Assembly: GCA_003602285.1 (NCBI GenBank)
Contig: QZVU01000002.1
Span: 62,001 to 126,000 of the forward strand
DNA from: Arthrobacter frigidicola
GTDB lineage: Bacteria > Actinomycetota > Actinomycetes > Actinomycetales > Micrococcaceae
Reading direction: 5' to 3'
DNA length: 64,000 bases
Under the pieces are notes generated by a model. The model saw only the letters and a list, made by a program, of their open reading frames with translations, had not been told where the DNA came from and did not search any database. This document shows positions 8,774 through 15,402 of the stretch, piece after piece. The position numbers and the translations under genes are program-made. Within the stretch, counting starts at the first letter, position 1, and each line of letters starts with the position of its first letter.

Positions 8774-8940
8774 CGACGGGACTTGAAGAAGTCTGAGTCG
8801 AAGCCCTTGCCGAAGTCTGCGGTGATGTCCTTGGATGTCTTACGGAATACAGCGAATCCGATGATCGCTACTGCTGCCCAGATGAGCGCGAGGGCGATGA
8901 TGATGCCGCCAATAAGCAGGATGATGCTGGTGATGTCCAT
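8770..8940 (-). CDS. Small single-pass membrane protein
   Basis: 56 residues starting MDITSIILLIGG. One strong membrane helix spans about 5-32, followed by a basic/polar tail (FRKTSKDITADFGKGFDSDF, ending KSRR). A GGGAGA ribosome site precedes ATG 8940. Its 3' end overlaps the convergent lipoprotein gene by 4 bases, so the two products may be linked in function at the envelope. I do not recognise a family; a holin-like role is possible but the position far from lysis genes argues against it. Confidence 0.75.
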   Translation of the reverse strand: MDITSIILLIGGIIIALALIWAAVAIIGFAVFRKTSKDITADFGKGFDSDFFKSRR

Positions 8941-8969
8941 AGTGGTATCTCCCGTGGTGGGTGGAGTGG

Positions 8970-9332
8970 TTAGGCTGCGGTCTGTACTTGAGCTTTCACG
9001 ACATACTCGCCGGCGCTGAGGTTAGCTACTGCTAGCTCTTGTTCGTGGAGCATGGCGTCGAGGTGTGTGTTGCGGAGGTAGATGGCGTACTCAGCCAGGT
9101 CTCTGCGCGCTTCGGGGTGTAGTTCGGGGGTGTCTTCGCGGATTTCTAGCATGAGTAGGTAGAACCCGCGGTCGGTGTAGCTGCCTAACTTGGCGCCGAG
9201 TTTGTCTTCGCAGCGTGGGTCGCCGTCGTGGTTGGGGTTGCCGTCCGCGCTGTGGGTCCGGTATGCCTTCACCAAGCGGCGTTTGAGGTCGGGGTATGTC
9301 ATGCGCCTAGCTACTTCGTTGAGTGTGGCCAT
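8970..9332 (-). CDS. Hypothetical phage protein
   Basis: 120 residues starting MATLNEVARRMTYPDLKRRL. ATG 9332 was chosen because GGGGGA lies just upstream; the longer frame to 9449 lacks a ribosome site. The protein is mostly helical with EIREDTPELHPEARRDLAEYAIYLR in the middle. No catalytic motif or membrane segment is seen, and I do not recognise the family. It overlaps the preceding tiny gene by 22 bases. Confidence 0.7.
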   Translation of the reverse strand: MATLNEVARRMTYPDLKRRLVKAYRTHSADGNPNHDGDPRCEDKLGAKLGSYTDRGFYLLMLEIREDTPELHPEARRDLAEYAIYLRNTHLDAMLHEQELAVANLSAGEYVVKAQVQTAA

Positions 9333-9451
9333 GTTTCCCCCGTGTAGAGCGGTGTGGCTGCTAGGTCGTGTACCCATGTGGGTGTGGTCTTGCCTTGTTT
9401 GCGGTCGGTTGTGATGCGCAACCGTGCCGCCCTGACTCGTACGCGCCACAT
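9311..9451 (-). CDS. Very small basic phage protein
   Basis: 46 residues, MWRVRVRAARLRITTDRK then a Thr/Trp-rich tail. GGGGGC lies 4-9 bases before ATG 9451 and the gene overlaps the next start, as neighbours here do. Basic character suggests nucleic-acid contact, but with this length coding is only moderately certain. Confidence 0.5.
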   Translation of the reverse strand: MWRVRVRAARLRITTDRKQGKTTPTWVHDLAATPLYTGETWPHSTK

Positions 9452-9469
9452 GCTGCCCCCAACGATTAG

Positions 9470-9545
9470 TACCCTTGCAAGGATTCGAACCTTGCCCGTA
9501 TGAGATCGCTCAGATGAAGATCGCCAGCACGTCTACCGGGAGCGC
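9470..9545 (-). tRNA. tRNA-like sequence, probably degenerate
   Basis: On the minus strand a perfect T arm is present (CAAGG-TTCGAAT-CCTTG, 9475-9491) together with a GGTAGACGTGC D-loop-like segment 50 bases upstream. I cannot find a 5' strand that pairs with the 3' acceptor CAAGGGT, and the anticodon region has only an imperfect stem around a possible CAT loop. A nearby direct repeat of AGATCGC may reflect a duplication that broke the anticodon arm. It is either a decayed phage tRNA or a chance T-arm. Confidence 0.25.
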
Positions 9546-9921
9546 CGCATCAGCCTATGTCACGATTTCCGTTGCCCCAACCTGGGAGGGTGAGTAGTTG
9601 CCCTGTTCTTTTTGCTGCCGCTGAACGTGGGCGGTAAGTTGCGGCGTTTTCTCCCAATGTGGTGGTTCTCGATAGCTCGGTCCCCGCACAATACTTGTGC
9701 TGAATGGACGGCCAGGAACCCCGGAGGAGAAGTAGTGGGTGCCCGGTGATTTACGTCTATACGGGCGTAGACGAGTTAGGGGGCCGGCGCTTCCCAGCGA
9801 GCGGCAACACGCTTAACCCTGCGCGGGAGATGCGGCCTCCTCAGGTCCGTACCTTGGCGTCTCTCACCCGCCCTATTTCACCCCGAACGGCATAAGGTAG
9901 CGACTCTCTGCCAGGAGCAAA
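9546..9921. other. Non-coding stretch in the early region
   Basis: No convincing gene. A 63-codon rightward frame (9704-9895) lacks a ribosome site and looks like noise. A small hairpin GCACA-ATACT-TGTGC lies at about 9687-9701. This is the longest gene-free stretch in the prophage part of the window, so a regulatory or origin role is possible, but nothing diagnostic is visible. Confidence 0.5.
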
Positions 9922-10089
9922 TCAATCGTCATCGGGGGCCGGGTAGTTGGAGCTAAGCGCCCTTGCCCTGACCTCACCGAGAGTGTGCTTATGGGTGCTG
10001 ATGATGTTGAGTAGGTGCTCAACCTGCGCCATATTCGCCCCATGAAGCTCCCAATTAGCACCACAAGCGCACCAATGCTCGAACTCCAT
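9922..10089 (-). CDS. Small acidic phage protein
   Basis: 55 residues, MEFEHWCACGANWELHGAN then a helical segment (QVEHLLNIISTHKHTLGEV) and an acidic end (PAPDDD). The CxC...H pattern could bind a metal. TTAGGAGTCC gives a good ribosome site before ATG 10089. It follows the exonuclease gene by 9 bases and is likely its operon partner. Family not recognised. Confidence 0.68.
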   Translation of the reverse strand: MEFEHWCACGANWELHGANMAQVEHLLNIISTHKHTLGEVRARALSSNYPAPDDD

Positions 10090-10098
10090 GGCGGACTC

Positions 10099-10887
10099 CT
10101 AACGGGCGGCTCTGGTCCTTGTCGCATCGACGAGCTTCTGCGTGCCGCGGACCCAACCCTTGCAGTTCTTGCACGAGTAGAGCCGGTACTGAGTGACGTT
10201 CGTCGAATGATGCCCATCGCGGACGAGCTTCGTGGATCCGCAGTATGGGCATGAATGCTCATCGGAAGTGAACATGCCAAGATGCGGGGCGTTCGTCAGC
10301 CAAGGCAGAAGCCGCAGGTACGCCTTCTCCGTGACCCGGATGTCGCCACGGTTGTAGCGTTCCATCTTCTTCCAGGCTTTAGCCTCACCAGCGATGCAAG
10401 CAAGCCACAGACTGAAGCCTTCATGCTTGACCTTCGCCCCAACACCAGTGCGCTGCACCAGGTAGTCGAGCTTCCGCGAGGGGAGGTCGAAGCGCTGCTT
10501 GTTCGTCTTCATCAGGTCGATACTCTTGTACGGCTTAGGGGGCGCCATCCCAGCAAGCAGGAACTCATTGTTGAGGCGTTTGAAGTCGTACCGGTCACCG
10601 TTATACGTGATCGCGTAATCGGCTTCGGAGAGCAGATGGTGGGCGGCCTCAATCATGGCCTGCTTGCCGTCCTTATGCTCACTGAAGAACATGGTTTCGC
10701 TGTCCGGCCGGCCCAACCACTTAGCTGCGAAGCAGATCATCCCGCCGTGGTCGACGATGAAGTCGGTGCCTATGTTCTGGTCCCAGAGCCCCCATGTGTA
10801 AGCCAGGAGCGGCTTCGACTCAATATCAATGACGAGAGCCCGTACGTTCTTCGCCTCGGGTGCGAGACGCTGTGCCAAGGCCCCCAC
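10099..10887 (-). CDS. RNase H-fold 3'-5' exonuclease (DEDD type) with zinc ribbon
   Basis: 262 residues from GTG 10887, which overlaps the upstream stop (TAGTG) and has GAGG 8 bases before it. DEDD residues are visible: VIDIES (Asp and Glu) near 20, AITYNGDRYDFKRL near 90 (third acidic residue), and NRGDIRVTEKAYL near 195 (Tyr/Asp region). The C-terminus adds a ribbon CPYCGSTKL...YSCKNCKGW (about 210-245). It probably trims DNA 3' ends during phage replication or recombination. Longer frames upstream lack support. Confidence 0.82.
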   Translation of the reverse strand: MGALAQRLAPEAKNVRALVIDIESKPLLAYTWGLWDQNIGTDFIVDHGGMICFAAKWLGRPDSETMFFSEHKDGKQAMIEAAHHLLSEADYAITYNGDRYDFKRLNNEFLLAGMAPPKPYKSIDLMKTNKQRFDLPSRKLDYLVQRTGVGAKVKHEGFSLWLACIAGEAKAWKKMERYNRGDIRVTEKAYLRLLPWLTNAPHLGMFTSDEHSCPYCGSTKLVRDGHHSTNVTQYRLYSCKNCKGWVRGTQKLVDATRTRAAR

Positions 10888-11111
10888 TATGCGATCCTCT
10901 TGCATGCACATTTGCCGTTGCGGTGGGCTTTGACGGTGGTGATGCCAACGGGTTCGTAGTGTTCGACGGTGGCTTCCCAAATGTCGGTGTGCGGGATGGA
11001 TGCGTCGTTGACGGCTTCGAGGTCCTCAGTGTCGGCGTGGCGGTCGAGGATCCGCCCGAAAGCGCACCTGCCCGTTTTCGACTCAGTGTTCAGTGCGATA
11101 GAACCCATCAC
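10887..11111 (-). CDS. Hypothetical phage protein
   Basis: 74 residues with VGITTVKAHRNGKCACKRIA at the C-terminus and an acidic middle (RHADTEDLEAVNDAS). The GTG at 11111 overlaps the stop of the AP2-HNH gene by 4 bases; ATG 11108 is the alternative. It runs into the exonuclease start, so the three genes appear coupled. No known family seen. Confidence 0.62.
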   Translation of the reverse strand: MMGSIALNTESKTGRCAFGRILDRHADTEDLEAVNDASIPHTDIWEATVEHYEPVGITTVKAHRNGKCACKRIA

Positions 11112-11602
11112 GCCACCGCCCGATCCGCGTCGTTGTGGCTGAATAGTTCGAGTCGCTTAGCCACGACCACTGATTCAGCTTCGGGGACAGTGTCGTATCG
11201 TCCGAGGTATAGGGACTTGCCGTGGTGCTTAACTTGCGCTTCCCATTTCTGGTAGCGCGCGGCCCAATGGACACCGCGAACGCCGGACACGTTTCCGGTG
11301 TTCGCTGCCGCGCGGTGTTCCATGTTCTGCTTGTGAGTGGCCTCGCGCAGGTGTTCAGGGTTGACGCAAAGCGTGTTGTGGCACGTGTGGTCGATGTCCA
11401 TTCCGGCGGGATCTGCGCCGTTGGCGAGGAAGTATGACATGCGGTGCGCCTTGACCATGATCGTTCTGCCGTCGCGCCAAAGACCAACCACGCCGTATCC
11501 GGTGCTTGTCTTTGATGCGGTCCAAGTCCAGCACCCGCCAGCCTTGTCGACTTTCGCCCAGAACCGCTCGATATCTACTGTGCGCAGGGTTGGTATCGCC
11601 AC
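11108..11602 (-). CDS. HNH homing endonuclease with AP2 DNA-binding domain (copy 1)
   Basis: 164 residues from GTG 11602 (GGGAGGAAGAAG upstream). Order: an N-terminal ERFWAKVDKAGGCWTW segment, HNH-3 core MDIDHTCHNTLCVNPEHLR at about 87-105, a linker KQNMEHRAAANTG, then an AP2-like domain SGVRGVHWAARYQKWEAQV...LYLGRYDT. This architecture is typical of phage-borne homing endonucleases. A paralogue lies at 20832-21335. It sits between a promoter with leader hairpins (11600-11890) and the exonuclease group, so it may be a mobile insertion in the early region. Confidence 0.9.
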   Translation of the reverse strand: MAIPTLRTVDIERFWAKVDKAGGCWTWTASKTSTGYGVVGLWRDGRTIMVKAHRMSYFLANGADPAGMDIDHTCHNTLCVNPEHLREATHKQNMEHRAAANTGNVSGVRGVHWAARYQKWEAQVKHHGKSLYLGRYDTVPEAESVVVAKRLELFSHNDADRAVA

Positions 11603-11623
11603 GTCTTCTTCCTCCCATTAAGC

Positions 11624-11656
11624 GAAGGGCCCCACCTGGGAGAGGTGGAGCCCTTC
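11624..11656 (-). terminator. GC-rich hairpin before AP2-HNH gene
   Basis: Stem GAAGGGC-CCACCT pairs with AGGTGG-GCCCTTC with one mismatch and a 5-base loop. There is no U-run on the leftward strand, so it may act as a leader hairpin or weak terminator rather than a strong stop. Confidence 0.5.
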
Positions 11657-11783
11657 TGGCCCGCGGGATCAGTCGCGGGATTCTATTTACTTATGAGTGC
11701 TGGCCGACTCGGCCGGAACTGAGTCAACAGCCTGTGTAGCAGCGCGAACAGACCACAGGGGCGCCGGCCAGCACATCTGATAC

Positions 11784-11810
11784 GAAAGGCCCCCATCTCT
11801 GGGAGCCTTC
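11784..11810 (-). terminator. Probable terminator/attenuator hairpin
   Basis: Leftward strand reads GAAGGCTCCCA-GAGA-TGGGGGCCTTTC; the stem is nearly perfect and is followed by a short T-containing tail. It lies about 35-60 bases downstream of the predicted start of the promoter at 11847-11882, the spacing of an attenuator or the end of a short RNA. Confidence 0.5.
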
Positions 11811-11846
11811 CGAAGTGTTGTGGGCGCGTTCGTCCCAATTGCTAAT

Positions 11847-11882
11847 AGCTTAGCACTTTTTGTGCAAGAAAAGTACGGTAAA
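11847..11882 (-). promoter_or_regulatory. Phage early promoter P4 (shared architecture)
   Basis: Leftward strand: TTTACCGTA (11882-11874), six bases, TTGCAC, nine bases, then TAAGCT as -10. Spacing is identical to the promoters at 13545, 16490 and 22949. It lies just past the end of the 11903 gene and reads into the hairpin leader of the AP2-HNH gene. Confidence 0.6.
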
Positions 11883-11902
11883 AGCGTAACCACTGGTAAC
11901 GG

Positions 11903-12520
11903 TTAGGTAACGATGCCCATGTGTTCTGCTAGTGCTTGGTAGTCGGTTGGCGGCCATGTTGCGTTGCAGGCGCGGCAGGCGGCTTCATCCTTGGTGACGG
12001 TGAGTGCGGCGGTTTTGGTTGGTTCGCCGTCGACTTGCCGGATCACAAACCGTTCCTGGCAGTTGGGGCAGGGGTGGTTGATTTCCCAGCGTCTCGGCGG
12101 GTTGAGGAGTTCATTGATCTGCTCAATCCATTTGTCGGTTTGGGCTAGGCACTTCTCGACCTCGTGCGGGAACTGCTGAGCCGCGTTCGCCCATGCCCGA
12201 ATGTTGCGCTCGGGGCCATCGTAGATGCCCATACGCAGACGAATACTCTCGCCCTCGGCAGCAATGGTGATCTCATTCAAGAGGCTCCACATGCCGACTG
12301 CGATGGGTGAGCGTGCGTTCTGCGCTGACCCGCCACTCCCCCCAGACTGACCGCCGGCCGCCGACTCACGCAACTGAGCGATCAGGCCGGGGACCATGCC
12401 CGTGTTCCGTTCAATGATGGCTTGCCCGTCCACACTGTAAGCCGTCTCCGCACTATCCATGTGCGTTTCGCAGAGTTCGTCGACGTTCAACCGGAGCGAC
12501 GTAACAAGGTCCGTAATCAA
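11903..12520 (-). CDS. Hypothetical phage protein with C-terminal zinc ribbon
   Basis: 205 residues. A TTG start at 12520 fits because GGAGGAAG lies 4 bases upstream and it overlaps the stop of the tiny upstream gene. The N-terminal two thirds are helical with a Gly/Ser-rich loop (about 60-75). The C-terminus has CPNCQERFVIRQ...CRACNATW, a four-Cys ribbon, at about 150-190. It ends the leftward operon that starts at 13509. DNA binding is plausible; no family recognised. Confidence 0.7.
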   Translation of the reverse strand: MITDLVTSLRLNVDELCETHMDSAETAYSVDGQAIIERNTGMVPGLIAQLRESAAGGQSGGSGGSAQNARSPIAVGMWSLLNEITIAAEGESIRLRMGIYDGPERNIRAWANAAQQFPHEVEKCLAQTDKWIEQINELLNPPRRWEINHPCPNCQERFVIRQVDGEPTKTAALTVTKDEAACRACNATWPPTDYQALAEHMGIVT

Positions 12521-12633
12521 GCGGCTTCCTCCAGGTCCTTCGCGGGTACACGGTCGAGGAGGTTGCAGAGGATTTCGATGAGCCACCCTTCCTCAGATTC
12601 TTGGCCGATAGCACGCGCCTGATCAGTGTCCAT
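12517..12633 (-). CDS. Tiny phage protein (38 aa)
   Basis: MDTDQARAIGQESEEGWLIE then a helix with Leu/Glu ending DLEEAA. GGGGGC precedes ATG 12633 and both ends overlap neighbouring genes, supporting coding. Its last codons carry the ribosome site of the 11903 gene. Function unknown. Confidence 0.55.
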   Translation of the reverse strand: MDTDQARAIGQESEEGWLIEILCNLLDRVPAKDLEEAA

Positions 12634-12769
12634 TGGTGCCCCCTGATGCGCCGATGATGTTTGCTTTCAGGAGTTCGAGTGCCTGCGCTGGCGTGAACCC
12701 GGCTTCGATGTAGCTGGTGTAGACCTCGTGTGCGGCTACTGCGGCGGTTCGCATGTCGTTAATCATCAT
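12623..12769 (-). CDS. Tiny phage protein (48 aa)
   Basis: MMINDMRTAAVAAHEVYTSY, then EAGFTPAQALELLKANIIG, which looks like a small helix-turn-helix-like helical pair. AGGAGACGACG is a good ribosome site before ATG 12769. It overlaps both neighbours by about 11 bases. Function unknown. Confidence 0.6.
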   Translation of the reverse strand: MMINDMRTAAVAAHEVYTSYIEAGFTPAQALELLKANIIGASGGTNGH

Positions 12770-12902
12770 CGTCGTCTCCTAGTTCGTTGTGGGGGCAGCA
12801 GTCGTGGTCGAGGATGCGGACCAGAATTGTGCCGACCGCCCCAAGAATGAAAAACCGAGCAACATCCAAAACCAACGAGATCTCTTCTTTGAGTCGTGTC
12901 AT
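12759..12902 (-). CDS. Tiny membrane protein (47 aa)
   Basis: MTRLKEEISLVLDVARFFIL then a hydrophobic run to about residue 30 (one membrane span), a DHDCCPH motif and an acidic tail of five Asp. AAAGGG precedes ATG 12902; the start overlaps the previous stop (ATGA). The charged ends and single span suggest an inner-membrane peptide; role unknown. Confidence 0.62.
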   Translation of the reverse strand: MTRLKEEISLVLDVARFFILGAVGTILVRILDHDCCPHNELGDDDDD

Positions 12903-13072
12903 TTGGCACCCTTTTCGGTTTGCGTTTCGTTTATCAGCCGGTGCACGGGATCCAACCGCCACCCGAGTTGTGTGAGGATTCGGGCCGCTTTCGGGGTGAT
13001 GCTGATACCACCAGCGCGGCCCTCGAACCCAATCAGATCGATGTAATTCGAGGACTCAGGCTCAGCATTCAT
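12899..13072 (-). CDS. Small phage protein (57 aa)
   Basis: Begins MNAEPESSNYIDLIGFEGRA and has TPKAARILTQLGWRLDP, a helical segment. GAGGAGGC inside the preceding gene is its ribosome site, and ATGA overlaps occur at both ends. No family recognised. Confidence 0.62.
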   Translation of the reverse strand: MNAEPESSNYIDLIGFEGRAGGISITPKAARILTQLGWRLDPVHRLINETQTEKGAK

Positions 13073-13194
13073 GCCGCCTCCTCATCCGCGACCAGTGTGA
13101 GAACGGGCCTGGTTCGCATGTCGATCTCGAACCCGGCACACCCATACGGGGAGCACCTGTAATCCCACGCTTTCGGCTCCACACACTCACACAT
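13069..13194 (-). CDS. Tiny Cys-rich phage protein (41 aa)
   Basis: MCECVEPKAWDYRCSPYGCA has four Cys in the first 19 residues, suitable for binding one zinc, followed by FEIDMRTRPVLTLV. The ribosome site is weak, and it overlaps the upstream gene by 8 bases. Coding is supported by its fit in the chain of overlapping genes. Confidence 0.5.
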   Translation of the reverse strand: MCECVEPKAWDYRCSPYGCAGFEIDMRTRPVLTLVADEEAA

Positions 13195-13378
13195 CAGAGG
13201 ACCGCGCATACGGGTTGAGGTGTTCCCGCACATTCACAAGATGCACCTGCAACACCTCAGCCAGCGTCCCAATCCGCGCATCAAGGGCTGTGTCACGGAT
13301 GCCCTCACGCTTACACCGCTGCAACGCTGCGAGGTTGAGGAACACCTGCGCCCGGGTTGCGTCCAACGACTCGCTCAT
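13187..13378 (-). CDS. Small helical phage protein (63 aa)
   Basis: MSESLDATRAQVFLNLAALQ, then a mostly helical chain with LAEVLQVHLVNVREHLNPYA. The start ATG overlaps the preceding stop (ATGA). Amphipathic heptads suggest a small helical bundle. Function unknown. Confidence 0.62.
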   Translation of the reverse strand: MSESLDATRAQVFLNLAALQRCKREGIRDTALDARIGTLAEVLQVHLVNVREHLNPYARSSDV

Positions 13379-13509
13379 GCTGCACGCCCCTCAGCCAAAG
13401 CCAACGCGAGCTCCAAGTATTCAGCTTGAACATCCGCCGGCCGCAACTCAAACGGGGTCTGCGCGTTCAGGTCCAACTGGCGATACAGGTCTTCCGCTTC
13501 GTAGTTCAA
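13375..13509 (-). CDS. Tiny phage protein (44 aa), first gene of its operon
   Basis: Starts at TTG 13509 after AGGGGGACACC: NYEAEDLYRQLDLNAQTPFE and ADVQAEYLELALALAEG, all helical. Its leader carries the 12-base element GCGAACAACCAC (13535-13524) and the promoter at 13545-13580, so it heads the leftward chain of eight genes down to 11903. Confidence 0.6.
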   Translation of the reverse strand: MNYEAEDLYRQLDLNAQTPFELRPADVQAEYLELALALAEGRAA

Positions 13510-13544
13510 GGTGTCCCCCTAAAGTGGTTGTTCGCTACCCCTTG

Positions 13545-13580
13545 ATTCTACTCCGATGTGCGCAAGATTACTACGGTAAA
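13545..13580 (-). promoter_or_regulatory. Phage early promoter P1 (shared architecture)
   Basis: Leftward strand: TTTACCGTA (13580-13572), GTAATC, TTGCGC, nine bases, TAGAAT (-10, 13550-13545). The same 18 bases GCGTTTACCGTAGTAATC and the same spacing to TAGAAT occur at 22946-22984 on the other strand. The -35 position has no sigma-70 consensus, so an extra factor or the phage repressor probably acts here. It overlaps the stop codon of the nuclease gene. Confidence 0.7.
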
Positions 13581-13945
13581 CGCGAAGTATTCCCTTGTTT
13601 CAGCAGGGCAATCAGGTCGCCCAAAGTCATGAGGACGTACTGGTCTTCGGGGGCCCTGGTTCCGCGGCGTTTAGCGACCACTACCCCGAGGAGAGCCCCA
13701 TCGTTCTCCGCTTCGACGGCCGCTTCCCGCAACCAGGTGGACGGCTCGAGACGCCCTCCGTAGTCCTTCGCCTCCACCACCACCCGATGCTCCCCAAGAT
13801 GCACGCCGCCCACATCGCCAGTGTCCTTCGCCCCCGTCTTCACCCGACGATCCGCAAACCGGAAACCACCAGCCACGAACGCGTCAGCTACCAAGCGTTC
13901 GAACGATGCGCCGGCTGCCTTCGCGGAGGCTCGAGAGCGGGTCAC
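13571..13945 (-). CDS. PD-(D/E)XK nuclease, Holliday junction resolvase-like
   Basis: 124 residues from GTG 13945, which overlaps the previous stop by 4 bases. The core is visible: ASFERLVADAF (Glu) near 15, VKTGAKDTGDVGGV (Asp) near 40 and HRVVVEAKDYGG (Glu-x-Lys) near 60. This matches Hjc-type phage resolvases, which cut four-way junctions before packaging. It sits beside a methyltransferase and a replication initiator in the early operon. A restriction-like role is the main alternative. Confidence 0.8.
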   Translation of the reverse strand: MTRSRASAKAAGASFERLVADAFVAGGFRFADRRVKTGAKDTGDVGGVHLGEHRVVVEAKDYGGRLEPSTWLREAAVEAENDGALLGVVVAKRRGTRAPEDQYVLMTLGDLIALLKQGNTSRLP

Positions 13946-14229
13946 AGTTGGCCCTGATGTAAAGCAATACACGCGTCGACCTCAGCCTCGTAGCGCGTAC
14001 GCCTGATGGGCGCATTTTCAAAATTGCCGCGATACCCTTGGATGCCATTCGGGTTGAACTTGCCCAGTGCTCTAGCAAGATCGGAAGGATGCGTCCACCC
14101 GCAAGAGGAATGCTTTTGTGACTTATTAGCCAATTTGCGGTCCGCGCGTTTTGGCTCCGCTTCTGGGTCGAGCTGAGCAAGGGCTTGGTCTAAAAAGTCC
14201 TGGAATGCCTTCCGGCTAGGAACGCTCAT
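13942..14229 (-). CDS. Hypothetical phage protein
   Basis: 95 residues starting MSVPSRKAFQDFLDQALAQL with a basic middle (KRADRKLANKSQKH) and NPNGIQGYRGNFENAPIRR. Both ends overlap neighbours by 4 bases. Basic charge suggests nucleic-acid binding; the family is not recognised. Confidence 0.65.
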   Translation of the reverse strand: MSVPSRKAFQDFLDQALAQLDPEAEPKRADRKLANKSQKHSSCGWTHPSDLARALGKFNPNGIQGYRGNFENAPIRRTRYEAEVDACIALHQGQL

Positions 14230-14333
14230 GCTTCCTCCTTGTCCGGCGTGCTGTTGCAGTCGTCGCAGGTGCAGAGGCTGCGGGGGATAGTGCGGCGCGC
14301 AAATGGTTCGTCATCTGAGGGGTCCCAGCTCAT
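14226..14333 (-). CDS. Tiny Cys-containing phage protein (35 aa)
   Basis: MSWDPSDDEPFARRTIPRSL followed by CTCDDCNS and an acidic end. Both ends overlap neighbours (ATGA). Three closely spaced Cys could bind a metal. Too short for a family call. Confidence 0.52.
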   Translation of the reverse strand: MSWDPSDDEPFARRTIPRSLCTCDDCNSTPDKEEA

Positions 14334-15010
14334 GCTGCGCTCCTAAGTTCGTTGATCATGTCGATGCTGTCGAGGTGGTTCATTAGCTGCCCGCCAATGA
14401 AACGGGTATATGCCGGCGGGATGGCCTCGGCGATGCTCTTGCGGTTGTTGGTCCACGGCATGCCCATGGCCTCCTGCCACTGAGCGATGCTGCCCTTGCC
14501 CCCACCCTCGCCATAGACCGCGAAGTACGGGCCGTCGAACCATTCGCCATGACGGTAGCCGGCGACCCGCCCGCGATGAGGCTTATGCGCCAGCGGCAGT
14601 GCGCCCCACCCGTCGAGCTCGAAATACCGGTGACGCAAGACCCCAAGCCCGAACATTTCCCCGCAGAGGGTTAGATCCCGGCGGAGGTCAGAACCTTGCA
14701 CGTTCTCGATGATCGTGGGCACGTCATGGAGCTTCAGGAGTGCCCTAGTTGCGGGGATGAGGTTGAGGTATTCCTTGCCTTTGTTGGTGCCTTTGGTGAG
14801 GGCGCTCGAGGCTTGGCAGGGAGGTGATGCGTGGATCGCGTCGTATTCGTGGCCGTGCGCTGCGAGGTAGGAGATAGCGTCGCCCTGGATGAAGGTTGCG
14901 GGGTAGTCGGGTTGCGGGTTGATGTCGACGCCGGTGACTTCGAAGCCGGCGTCCATGTAGCCTTTGCCAGCACCGCCGGCGCCGCAGAACAGGTCGAGTA
15001 GTTTTTTCAT
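14330..15010 (-). CDS. DNA cytosine C5-methyltransferase
   Basis: 226 residues. Motif I DLFCGAGGAGKGY at 6-18, motif IV HASPPCQASSAL near 60 (catalytic Cys), motif VI IIENVQGSD near 99, and a motif VIII-like LRHRYFELDG near 125 are all present, followed by GKGSIAQWQEAMGMPW and a C-terminal RFIGGQLMNHL (motifs IX-X). It is short for the family, with a small target-recognition region. No partner endonuclease is adjacent, so it most likely protects phage DNA from host restriction. Confidence 0.92.
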   Translation of the reverse strand: MKKLLDLFCGAGGAGKGYMDAGFEVTGVDINPQPDYPATFIQGDAISYLAAHGHEYDAIHASPPCQASSALTKGTNKGKEYLNLIPATRALLKLHDVPTIIENVQGSDLRRDLTLCGEMFGLGVLRHRYFELDGWGALPLAHKPHRGRVAGYRHGEWFDGPYFAVYGEGGGKGSIAQWQEAMGMPWTNNRKSIAEAIPPAYTRFIGGQLMNHLDSIDMINELRSAA

Positions 15011-15402
15011 GCTGCGTTCCTTCGTTCGGTGTTGGCTTGGCGTTCGGCGTTCCCTTGGGTGCGGCCTTGTTGGTAGAGGATGTCCCAGCGTTCGGGGTTC
15101 CTAGCCCGGTAGCTGAGGGGGTGGCGTGGTTCGCGGGGTTTCGCTTCGATGGCGTGTCCGCGGGCCTCTGAGCGGTCGGTTTCTTGGATGATGATGCGCC
15201 GGATGGTCGGTGCATCAATGACCGGACGGTTGGCGGGGTCGGAGTAGCGCTCGTAGAACACCTGGATCGCGGCCTGGCACTGAATGTTTTCGAAGCCGCT
15301 GAGTACCCGATGCCAGAGATCCCGGGTGGGAAGGTTCGCCTGCACCCTCGCGTCGATGGCGTTGGCGTAGGTGATTACGTCGCCTGTTTCCTGCTCGTTC
15401 AT
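15007..15402 (-). CDS. Hypothetical phage protein
   Basis: 131 residues from ATG 15402: MNEQETGDVITYANAIDARV, then LPTRDLWHRVLSGFENIQCQ and a basic Gln/Arg-rich C-terminus. It overlaps the replication gene by 4 bases at its start and the methyltransferase at its end. Such proteins commonly follow the initiator in actinophages and may help load or regulate it; no family is assigned. Confidence 0.65.
   Translation of the reverse strand: MNEQETGDVITYANAIDARVQANLPTRDLWHRVLSGFENIQCQAAIQVFYERYSDPANRPVIDAPTIRRIIIQETDRSEARGHAIEAKPREPRHPLSYRARNPERWDILYQQGRTQGNAERQANTERRNAA

Larger units (their letters stand above)
11603..11902 (-). other. Leader region with two hairpins
   Basis: A 300-base gene-free stretch. 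Reading leftwards it holds a phage-type promoter (11847-11882), a first GC hairpin at 11784-11810, a long inverted pair around GTGCTGGCCG (about 11697-11776), and a second GC hairpin at 11624-11656 just before the AP2-HNH ribosome site. A 68-codon leftward frame across it is not credible. It could be a regulated leader or encode a small RNA ending at the first hairpin. Confidence 0.55.

Noticed and set aside
9704-9895. 63-codon rightward frame in the early region
   Set aside because: No ribosome site in the right position, no motif, opposite to the flanking operons.
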